This document shows, one piece after another, positions 13,501 through 25,500 of a stretch of DNA of 64,000 nucleotides. A program made the translations under genes and the position numbers. Below the pieces are notes generated by a model. It had not been told where the DNA came from. It searched no databases and worked only from the letters and a program-made list of their open reading frames with translations. Source of the stretch: Symsagittifera roscoffensis (taxonomy: Eukaryota; Xenacoelomorpha; Acoela; Convolutidae); the NCBI RefSeq assembly GCF_963678635.1, contig NC_087065.1:22015480-22079479 (forward strand), given 5' to 3'. Each line of letters opens with the position of its first letter. The first letter of the stretch is position 1.

Positions 13501-16500
13501 AATGCTTCTGCACTGGGTTTTATTGTTGTAAAATTACCATTTGATTTACTGTTATCTACTGGCAATTGCAAACATGCAGGCTTGCTTTTCGGCTTCTTCT
13601 GAATAACTGGTCCCGCAAATGTTTTCTTTCTCTTAGGGGATTGATTGACGCTTAGGCTGTTAAGCTGTGTTGGAGAAAAACCAGGAGAATTTTCTGAACT
13701 AGAATCATAAAATGCTTCCATAACTCCAATTTTTTCGCCCCGTTTTGAAGACCAAATTTCAGCAAGTAAGGTGTCAAGCTTAGTTGTGTGAAACTGCTCA
13801 ATACTTTCCCAGCAAGATTCTGACATCTTCAGATTTATTTTGAACATTTTCTTTAGAAAAAAAAAACAAAATCTTCGTATTAATCTGCTAGTGAAAGAAC
13901 AGCCAACGAACAGTTTGAAAAGTATCAAGAAACTTAAGTAAAACAGAAACTGACAATTTGACTTTTTTGGAAAATTTTCGAATTTCACAGAAAAAATTTA
14001 TCACGTTGAAGCTCTTTAAATTTCAGAAATATGTTATGATCACCACTTTTTTCCTAAAACTAGCGCCGAATTAAATAAAACTGAATCTAAAGGTCATTTT
14101 AAAAAATTCAGTTGTGAAATCTTAAACCTAAAATCCACTTTCGAACATGAACGTCATTCATGTGTTTTCGCACCATTACCGCTTCTTAACTGGAGAACAT
14201 TATTTGCCTTCCTTTTAGCCATGAATTTGAATTAACCTTAGGACATATCAAAAGTCAAACCACAAAAGATCAAATTTCGCGTGATCAAATTTAAAGACTT
14301 ACCTGAAAAAACTTCAAAATCACAAAACATATTCACTATGTCCGTGGTCACTTGAAAATTTACCTGGAAAAATTTCCCCGACAAAAATATTTAGTTTTTA
14401 CTGATGCTCAAAAGCGAAGTAAGCAAAAAATTTCACAGTTTAATAAAAATGACAATAACAACAGATAACACCATTCAGAGGTGGATTTTGGACAGGGGGC
14501 GGACGCCCCCCCCCTCTCCCAGGAATATTTTTGAGATACTCATTTTTGACTGACAGACCCTAAAATTATTTTGAAGACGCCTTCGCTCATTTAGAAAAAT
14601 TTATCCAAAAAGTACCTAAAACTCCTTTAGAAAAATTTATCCTAAAATTGCCTAAAACGGCTTTTTGGCCTGTTTTTTTCAAAGTTTGCCTGCGGCGCAA
14701 AAACTGGGCTAAAACAGGGTCTTTCTAGTGCTTTGAGAGAGCTCGAAAAATCAATTTGGTCAACCTCTCAAAAAAAGTCGAGCAAATTCTCCAAAATTTT
14801 TGAAACTCCGCCCCCCCCACCCCCACTCCTCGAGAAAATCATAGATCCGTCCCTGACACCATTGAGTCATATTCTTACTATATAAGCACTTATAAAATCA
14901 AAGATGAAATTATGAGTTCGTGCGTGCCGCACATCATTAATTTTGGCCAATAAAATTTTACTTAAAGCATTTTATTTTCACTTCTCTCATATTCATTAGT
15001 CTTCTAAAACTACACACGATCTATAATTGAACAATCATAACATCAAAATACAGTGATAATTTAAAAAGCACTAAAAGTCAAAATGAAATGAAAAACAATC
15101 GAGCATGGCTTTTGCTGCTTGTTCAGGTAGGGAATGAGCCTTTACGCGAGTTTTCAAATTGTGCTTCAAGTTAGCAGTGTAAACGCACAACTGACATTTG
15201 AACACGCTTTTTGAAGGCAAGTGTTTTAGCTCAATGTGCCTTCGAGCCGAATCTTTCCGATTAGAGAAGTAATCACAGAAGCTACATCGATAGGTTTTCT
15301 CACCAGTCGCTAAATCTTGACTGATGTTCAGCAATGATTCGGGGTTAGCCTTGCTCATTATAAGAGATTCAACAGGAATTTGCTGCGAGTTCACGGGAGC
15401 TTTGACAGTTTTAGATTTAGAATTTGAAGCGATTGGTAACCTGCGCTTCGCAGGCGGTTTCGATTGTACCCAAGGAATGAGTGTTGAGTTATTGCTCATG
15501 AAACTAACTTCAGGAAGAATTCTACTTGGATCACAAAAGATGCCTAATCTTCCTAGGCAGGTATTCGCTTCTTCACACATGACTATGTCAGCATAAAAAC
15601 CACTTGGAACCGATTTGTTAAGTAAGTCCTGAAGGTTCTCCATGCAATTACTTGCAAGGCCAATGCTGATCGAAAACATTGTTTATGAAGCAAAGCAACC
15701 TAGAAACAGGGCATAGATCTTCATCGAATCTTTGGAATCAAATAAAGACTTTATAAAATCATCATAATGTATTTTTTTTCACGTAAGAAAAACACATTAT
15801 GCTTGTAAATATAAAAGTAAATATCTTTCCTAATGAAAGTTTTACATAGTTTTAACTGCAAAAACTTGAACTGTACATCTTCTAATCAATAAATTTGACA
15901 TGACATGCGTATTTTTTTTTAAAGTCGGCGTTGAGCTCCGACCCTCGGTTCTTCATACCCCTTCCAACATCGCTTTGGCAGCTATTTCTGGCAACGAGTG
16001 CTTACTGGTATAATGCAGTTTCAAATTAAACTTCAAATTACAGCAGTGCTCGCATAACTGACACTTGAAAACCTCGTTCTTCGGAAGATGCTTCAATTGA
16101 ATGTGTCTTTTAGCCGATTGTCTGAAAGCCGAAGAGTAGCCGCAAAAACTACACTGAAAGATTTTCTCTCCTGATTTTACGTTTTTACTGATGTTCAACA
16201 TCGAGTCAACGTCAACACTGGCCTTGCGAATTAAGCTAGGATTTAAAGCACTCTTTGAGTCCATTTCAGCGGCTTTTGACTCTTTTCGTGGCAGCTTTGG
16301 AGCAACGTGTTGCTTTCTTTTAACAGCTTGCTGTAATGTAGGACTCGCTTTCAAATCGGAGACAGCATTTGATGAATCAATGCGCATCTGCATTTTTCCT
16401 ATCCTTTCGCTGGTACCTTCAAGATTTATATCCCCATTAACAAAGTTTCCGAAAGTTGAAAGATGTTTCTCGGTGGAGTTTATGAAGCTTTCTGTAAGGG

Positions 16501-19500
16501 ATAGTTCAAAAACAAACATCTGTATCTCTAAAGTCTAAATAAATTTTCAAATTATGATCAAAATGAACACCTAAAAAATCAGAATCAAAATTGGGAAATT
16601 AAAAACCAAGAAAACTGAGTAAACTTGAGAGTACATTAGTTTAAAATATAAAGAAGAATCTCTAAGTTACTCGAAGCAACTTTGAATTACCGGATTCAGT
16701 TTAGATTGCTTCGAGGAATTTAATGATTACTCGTCGAAGCAATCTAAAAATTACCGTGCAAGTTAAACTAAACAACATTGAGCGGTTAAGTCTAGATACT
16801 TCTAATTAATTCTTACTTTTAAATTAATAAATAAACCTTGTTATTTGTCTTAAAAATGACTTCACTATAGCATGGCTTTTGCAGCATCATCAGGCATGTT
16901 GTGTTTCGACATGTAATGATTCTTCAGGTTATACCTCAAACTACAAGTCACATCACACATTCTACACTTGAAAACGGTCGAACTCGGAAGGTGTTTGATT
17001 TCAATATGACGCTTCACGTGCGCTTTATTCTTCGAACAATATACAGTACAAATACTGCACTGGAAAATTTTCTCGCCACTTTGGAGGTTCTGAGTAGGTA
17101 TAATAAGCGATTCGACATTTGGCTTTTCCATTGCCATTGAGCCAAAACTATTAAAAATTTGAGTTGAAGGGGTCGCATTATTCTCAATTCTTGTAGTTTT
17201 TGCTTTACTGGCGCCTCTGGGTTGAGCTATTGGTCGCTTTTTTATTAAGCTTTTCTCAGGTTGTGATAACTTTTCTGAAGGTATCTGCTGAGAGTAGTTA
17301 AAATGTAGCTGGAAGGAGCCAACAAATTTCTCTGTTATCGAATGAAAAATCTTTCCAGAAAACGGATTATCACCTTTACTGTCAGCTGGAGGAAGAAAAG
17401 ATTCGCATATACTAAGGGTGAAGTTAACCATGGCCATCGTGATATTGATCTGAAGATTCATTATAACTCATATCATAGAAACCGTCATGTTTATGAAAAA
17501 AGTCCATCCTTCGGATAGATATCTGGTTTTTGATTAGTATAGTTCAGAACCGATCAACAGTCGTTCGAGCAGCTGACACACAACACAGTATGTTTTTCCA
17601 GAGGAAAACAGCCAGTGAATCACAGGAAGGCTAACTTAAACGCTACGCATAACGCACAGAAACTGGAAAAGGAGAGTCAGATATACATATAAAAATATAA
17701 AGAACAGCAAAAACTGTTAAAACGAAAAAAAGAGACTCGTAAATTTGAAATTTGTACAAAACAATTGCAAATTTGAGTAAATTAATCAAAATAATTTGCA
17801 AAAACAATAGGCCTAAATGTATGATTTACGACTAAAAGTCCTAAATGTCCTAAAACTATGCACAAGAACAAACACAATTCTACTATGATCAAACTAAGAT
17901 GTTTTCAAGAGCTATTTGATCTATCTATGCCACCATTACTTCAGCAGCCTCTTTACTCAGCCCATGTTTAGTCACATAATGCTTCTTCATATCATACTTC
18001 ACAGCAGCAGTAGCGCCACACGTTTTACAAGTAAACTTTGTCCCCAAATGCTTTGCGTCAATGTGTCTGCTAACATTCCGTTTACTGTCAGTCGATCTGT
18101 AGCCGCACAAACTGCACTCGAAGGTTTTCTCTCCAGTACTCATATTTTGCGATGTTGTAATGAGAGCGTCTGGGTTCGCTTGGGAAGTCACAACTGCGCT
18201 TGTATTTTGCACATTTAGAGTAACTTTGGGCTTAATAATTTTGCAAGACATTTGAGATACAGAGCCATTGGTAACTTTTCTTTTCGCTGGTGATTTCATA
18301 GGCGACAAATTAGACATGGGTTCATTGATTTTGGGAAGCGAGGGACTGTTCCGTAATTCAGAGATGCATATTTTCCCCATGTAACCACCAGTATTTGCAC
18401 ATGTAACATCTCCTTCAAACAACCTTTTTTGGTCAAAACCGCTACTATTTTTATTCAGTTCAAAAAACTCAAGAATCTGTTCAGCAAGTAGAACGTTTAC
18501 GGAATACATTTTGATACTCACAACAAACTGAAAAACTAGAACGCTATCAAATTAAAACTTTTAAGCGAAAACTCTCAATGCCAAGCTGAATAAACAACTT
18601 GGTTTTCAATAAAAACAAACTGTTCACCTTTATATCGGATACTTATCATGCAACATCGCCAATCCTTTAGGAGTCAAATTAAAATTTAAGCCCAGAGGCG
18701 AAGCAGAACTTCTCAACGCTTGAAATAAAGACTAAAACGTACAATTGCAGGCTAGCGGGTAGAAAACGAGCATGAAGCCACAAAGTCTGAAAAACACATT
18801 TGTAAGGAATAATTCAAAAAAACGAAATCTACAAAAAATTTGTCTCGACTGACGTTTAAAATGAAAAATAAATGTCGATGAACAATATCCTTAGCTTTGA
18901 ATAAACCTATAAACTCAAATTTTCAAAACTCAAAGTTTATACGCGCTACCGCTCCCTATTCAAACACACGAAAGCACAAAAATCTATTTTGCCTTTCGAA
19001 CCACGCATTAATCGTTAACTATGCTGATCTAACACAAGCCCAAACCATTTTACGCGAGAAAAAATTCAGATAATTTACTTTAACTTAGAGTTGATGAATT
19101 TACACATAACGGGACTTTGAATCACTGCAAAAATTACGCGAATCAGCTGAAAACTCCTTGCTCTGCCGGATCAAAAACCCACAAAAAATTAAGCAGAGAC
19201 AAATAATAGTCCAAATGAATTTTTTCAAGAATCGAAGATAAGTGTTGATTGGGAGGAAAATTCAAGTTCTAGACATGCTCAAAATTAACTTCTAATTGGT
19301 CAGCACTTTCCAGGCCAGTAAATGAAATTATGAATTGTAAGAAAAAATGGCTGTAAGATTTAAGAAATACGAAAGATGGAAAACTGTCCCTACCCGCTGT
19401 GAACACAGGGGGACAGAATTGTCCCAACCGGTTGCGAGCACAGAGTGACAAAATTGTTCCTATCCCTTGCGAACACGGAGATAAAATTGCCCCCCCCCCC

Positions 19501-22500
19501 CTAATGTAATGATTGAGCATACAATTACTCTAGTATCCGAGTACAAGTAATTGCTCGCGCAATTAAAAAACGAATATTTTTAATGCTTTTACTAACACAT
19601 GGCGATTAATCAAAATTTTACCATATAACTATACTGGGCGACATTGAAAATGCAACAGCAAAAATTCGATGAGCCACACAGTATTTTAGGGTGTAATGTT
19701 TGAGAATTTGAAAAATTCGATGGTTTGCTCTGATAGATTGCAACAGAATTGCCAGTCAAACTAATTTAAGAAAAAAATTTTAGGGCAAAAATAACAAAAA
19801 ATTGACCTATGCTTTGCCTGATTCAAGTCATAAAGCTAATTACAAAGCGTTATTTCAGTCACAGTTCTGGAAACATCTCGTCTTCATCCGGTCAATAAAC
19901 TAAATAAAATTGAGGGATAAGCTTTTTTTGGCATCAAAACTAGATTTTCACGGTTTATTTCAGTCATAATTGATTTCAAGCTTACAAGGAAACTCAATTT
20001 TAGAAAAGAATTAAATAAAAATTATTTGTGACAATTTGATCAAACTTGTTTCAAAAGCGTTAGTTTTCACGGTTTCTTCAATCGTTTTTAATTTGCAGGG
20101 AAAAAGTTGCGAAATTCTTGATGATGCGTTTTCAATGTCGCAGAGTATATCTTACTTCTTATGAATCATAATCACATACAATAAACACCGACACCATTAT
20201 CATTTAGTTATCAAAAAAACTGAGTAAAACTTTTGAAAGACATTTTTATAAAACCTGTCAAGTTCAACTGAATAATCTAATCAATCATTGCTTTTGAGCT
20301 TTGTTGTTCAAACCTATGCTAGTCAAATAGTGGTTCTTTAAATTCTGTTTTCTGTACTGGGAGAAAAACTGCATGTCTGTTCACATGTTTTACTTGACCT
20401 ATACACACATTCGAAAGTTTTACCTCCTGCATTCATGCTTTAAGAAATGTGGTCATAAGAGCGTGAGGCCAGGCTTGGAAACTCACAACTGTAACATAAG
20501 AGAAGCTTGGAAAAAGAGATCTTTAATGATACCTTTAAATAACAGATTTTTGGAAACAAAAATCAGTAATAAAACTCCCAAGTCAAGAAATCTAAAGTAA
20601 AGTAAAAAAAAACTTGACTTCATGAGAACAGAAAATGTCGTATGTAACTAGTCCTGATACATATCGCAATTGGACTTCATGGGTCTTCATTCTAATTTAC
20701 CATTACAAAATTATCCCAGCATCGCCTGAACAGCATCATCAGGCATTGCATGCACCTTCATGTAATGCCTCTTCAAATTGTGCTTCAAATTACACGTATG
20801 ATCGCACATCCGACACTTGAAAACAGTTGAACTGGGTATATGCTTGATTTCAATATGTCTCCTCACATTACGTTTAGTATTTGAGCTGTAGGCGCACAAA
20901 CTGCATTCAAATTTTTTTTGGCCAGTTGAAAGACTTTCAGTGGTGTTAATCAAAGCGTCTGGGTTCGCTTTAGATTTAGTGAGGACATCTTGATCAGCCA
21001 TGGGTTGTGATCTAGGAATGTGAGTGAATTTCTGAGCTTTAATTTAATAAATTTAATTTAATAAAAACCCACAAAAAATTAAGCAGAGACAAATAATAGT
21101 CCAAATGAATTTTTTCAAGAATCGAAGATAAGTGTTGATTGGGAGGAAAATTCAAGTTCTAGACATGCTCAAAATTAACTTCTAATTGGTCAGCACTTTC
21201 CAGGCCAGTAAATGAAATTATGAATTGTAAGAAAAAATGGCTGTAAGATTTAAGAAATACGAAAGATGGAAAACTGTCCCTACCCGCTGTGAACACAGGG
21301 GGACAGAATTGTCCCAACCGGTTGCGAGCACAGAGTGACAAAATTGTTCCTATCCCTTGCGAACACGGAGATAAAATTGCCCCCCCCCCTAATGTAATGA
21401 TTGAGCATACAATTACTCTAGTATCCGAGTACAAGTAATTGCTCGCGCAATTAAAAAACGAATATTTTTAATGCTTTTACTAACACATGGCGATTAATCA
21501 AAATTTTACCATATAACTATACTGGGCGACATTGAAAATGCAACAGCAAAAATTCGATGAGCCACACAGTATTTTAGGGTGTAATGTTTGAGAATTTGAA
21601 AAATTCGATGGTTTGCTCTGATAGATTGCAACAGAATTGCCAGTCAAACTAATTTAAGAAAAAAATTTTAGGGCAAAAATAACAAAAAATTGACCTATGC
21701 TTTGCCTGATTCAAGTCATAAAGCTAATTACAAAGCGTTATTTCAGTCACAGTTCTGGAAACATCTCGTCTTCATCCGGTCAATAAACTAAATAAAATTG
21801 AGGGATAAGCTTTTTTTAGCATCAAAACTAGATTTTCACGGTTTATTTCAGTCATAATTGATTTCAAGCTTACAAGGAAACTCAATTTTAGAAAAGAATT
21901 AAATAAAAATTATTTGTGACAATTTGATCAAACTTGTTTCAAAAGCGTTAGTTTTCACGGTTTCTTCAATCGTTTTTAATTTGCAGGGAAAAAGTTGCGA
22001 AATTCTTGATGATGCGTTTTCAATGTCGCAGAGTATATCTTACTTCTTATGAATCATAATCACATACAATAAACACCGACACCATTATCATTTAGTTATC
22101 AAAAAAACTGAGTAAAACTTTTGAAAGACATTTTTATAAAACCTGTCAAGTTCAACTGAATAATCTAATCAATCATTGCTTTTGAGCTTTGTTGTTCAAA
22201 CCTATGCTAGTCAAATAGTGGTTCTTTAAATTCTGTTTTCTGTACTGGGAGAAAAACTGCATGTCTGTTCACATGTTTTACTTGACCTATACACACATTC
22301 GAAAGTTTTACCTCCTGCATTCATGCTTTAAGAAATGTGGTCATAAGAGCGTGAGGCCAGGCTTGGAAACTCACAACTGTAACATAAGAGAAGCTTGGAA
22401 AAAGAGATCTTTAATGATACCTTTAAATAACAGATTTTTGGAAACAAAAATCAGTAATAAAACTCCCAAGTCAAGAAATCTAAAGTAAAGTAAAAAAAAA

Positions 22501-25500
22501 CTTGACTTCATGAGAACAGAAAATGTCGTATGTAACTAGTCCTGATACATATCGCAATTGGACTTCATGGGTCTTCATTCTAATTTACCATTACAAAATT
22601 ATCCCAGCATCGCCTGAGCAGCATCATCAGGCATTGCATGCACCTTCATGTAATGCCTCTTCAAATTGTGCTTCAAATTACACGTATGATCGCACATCCG
22701 ACACTTGAAAACAGTTGAACTGGGTATATGCTTGATTTCAATATGTCTCCTCACATTACGTTTAGTATTTGAGCTGTAGGCGCACAAACTGCATTCAAAT
22801 TTTTTTTGGCCAGTTGAAAGACTTTCAGTGGTGTTAATCAAAGCGTCTGGGTTCGCTTTAGATTTAGTGAGGACATCTTGATCAGCCATGGGTTGTGATC
22901 TAGGAATGTGAGTGAATTTCTGAGCTTTAATTTTATTGATTTGGCTAAGTTTCTCAGCTGGAGGGGATCGTTTCTTTGCCGATCGACCATGCTGAGGCAA
23001 CCGAAGCTCTGTATGTTCACTTTCTTCGTAATGGAAATTGACAAAACCGATTAATTTCTTGGTCAAGGAGTGAAAATTTTTACCAGCAATAGGCAAAGCG
23101 ACGTCTAAATCTTTTGATTTAGAGTCAGATATAGACTCCTCGAACAAAGAAAAATTGACCGAAAACATGATTCCGTAAATCAAAGATCTAAAAAAGTTAA
23201 ATAATACAGGTCTTTTGACTCAGTATATCTGATTTAACTCAATGTTGACGCAACGTTCAGGAAAGATGGATATTTTGTTAACAAGCCCTCAAAAAGTATT
23301 TTTGTTCCGTCGGTCGACGTTGAATATTCTCTCGCAATTCGCCCAAAAATCTTTATTTGCAGGAAAATTTCAAACTGAATTCGAAATTGTTACACAGAAA
23401 TTTACGACAATCACTGAAATGGCTACGACAAAAAACGACATGGTTAGCCTTTAGAAAGCTTGTGATTCTCTAAGTTTTCATGCTACTTACCATTTTATCG
23501 TGGTTTGACCGTTTGTCTACGTTGTCCCATTATATTGCTTAATAAACGTACATGCAATCTTTCAATTGCAAGTATATTTTGATTTTTTTATACAACTTCG
23601 TAAACTCAATGGTTACGGCCTTTGGCTGAGTTGGTAAGATGAGCAGCCTTACACAAAGGCCGTGGGTTCAAATCCCGCTTCGGTCAATGTTGGAGGGTCC
23701 CAGTGTCATCCGCCTTTTCAAGGTGGGCCCGGCTGAGGCAAAATGGTTGACATCTCTCTCCCCCACAGAAAAAAAAAGCCAAAGATTGAATTATGGGAGC
23801 TGGGCTGGGGCTAAGAAAAAACCGTCGAATTGATGTTTATAAACAAATATGACAAGTGGTGGGGAAACGGTAGCAAACTATTTTTTGATAATATCATTTA
23901 GTTTTGGCGCGGATAAATGATCAAATTTTTCAGAAAAAACTAACCAAAACTGCTGGTAAGTGATATTTTTCGTTTTCATCTCCAAATTGAGTTATCTGAT
24001 ATACCGGGAGAAATACAAACACTTCCATCTGTTTACCACACAAATTCAAACACGAGAATCTCAGCTCAGTTACTTCATGAGAAATTCGGCTTAAATTTGA
24101 GGAAAAGAAAAAGTTTCAAGCTATTTCCCTGAAAGACCTTGAACTTATAATTTGAGAAACTTCTCTGAAAAAGACCCTGTTAATTTGCATACCTTTTGCA
24201 AGCATATTCCATTTGCTATTCACGAAAATTTAGCTGAAAATTTAGCTTTTACAGCTTACTAAAATGATTCTCCCTGTGCTCTCTTTAAATTTTTCGTTTT
24301 CATCTCCAAATTGAGTAATCTGATATACCGGGAGAAATACAAACACTTCCATCTGTTTACCACACAAATTCAAACACGAGAATCTCAGCTCAGTTACTTC
24401 ATGAGAAATTCGGCTTAAATTTGAGGAAAAGAAAAAGTTTCAAGCTATTTCCCTGAAAGACCTTGAACTTATAATTTGAGAAACTTCTCTGAAAAAGACC
24501 CTGTTAATTTGCATACCTTTTGCAAGCATATTCCATTTGCTATTCACGAAAATTTAGCTGAAAATTTAGCTTTTACAGCTTACTAAAATGATTCTCCCTG
24601 TGCTCTCTTTAAATTTTTCGTTTTCATCTCCAAATTGAGTAATCTGATATACCGGGAGAAATATAAACACTTCCATCTGTTTACCACACAAATTCAAACA
24701 CGAGAATCTCAGCTCAGTTACTTCATGAGAAATTCGGCTTAAAATTGAGGAAAAAGTTTAAAGCTATTTCCCTGAAAGACCTTGAACTTATAATTTGAGA
24801 AACTTCTCTGAAAAAGACCCTGTTAATTTGTATCCCTTTTGCAAGCATATTCCATTTGCTATTCACGAAAATAGCCAATATAGCTTTTAACAAATTTATT
24901 GGACGTCTTAAATTTTTGAAATTATTTTGATCTTGAGACAGTGAAATGGCGTTAAAACTGCAACCGAATTTTCAAAACTGATTGCGCTTTTTCGTAAAAA
25001 TTAATTTTTGTCTTAATTCAAGAGCCCAATTTAGAAAACTTTTTCATTAAATAACGATTTGCCATAAAATTTTTCAGAGCAAAAACATACCGATAAAAGG
25101 GCAAACGCGAACCTTCAATGAAGTATTTCGCGAACCTTCAATTAGTTAAATTTGAAGGTCAGAATTATTTCAGAAATTTAAAACGTTGTCCGATAAATTT
25201 GTTAAAGATATAGACATCTAGAACGGGCAACAACAGGTAACAGACGCACCGATTTAACATATTTTTCTGTTTTTAAAAATTGCTTAACAAAAAAAAGCTT
25301 ATTAAAACAAGGATAGCCGGTTGCTGTGCAAGTAGCACAGAAAGTTCCAACAAAAAAAAACTTCTTTGATTCTAATTGTGTCGTTTTTTGTGATGTGATC
25401 TGACAAAAAGCCTTAAATGTAGGCCTATCCGATAGTTAGTATAATCAAGTATATTCGACCAGAGGTTTTTTATAGAAACTCGTAGGAAAACAAAAATAAA

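Larger units (their letters stand above)
19173..21045. repeat. Tandem duplication, copy 1 (1,873 bp)
   Basis: This unit is repeated at 21063-22933 with an offset of 1888-1890 bases. By eye I found about three differences: a C run of 12 versus 10, one G/A near 19931, and one A/G in the finger gene (Val/Ala). The unit contains a remnant of a gene-13-like finger gene and the finger half of gene 15. Seventeen AT-rich bases (21046-21062) separate the copies. Such identity means a very recent duplication or an assembly artefact. Confidence 0.9.

Noticed and set aside
13848-13988. N-terminal hydrophobic extension of array gene 9
   Set aside because: Absent from all paralogues, and a TTTTTTCTAAAG acceptor-like site lies just before the ATG at 13847.
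20373-20820. Plus-strand ORFs repeated at 22261-22708
   Set aside because: They are antisense to finger-gene remnants within the tandem duplication and have no own domain.
23611-23690. Functional tRNA gene
   Set aside because: Boxes A and B and the T arm are good, but the acceptor arm cannot pair and the anticodon arm is irregular; a SINE head fits better.
23639-23833. 65-codon plus-strand ORF
   Set aside because: Lies entirely within the SINE-like element and shows no protein similarity that I know.
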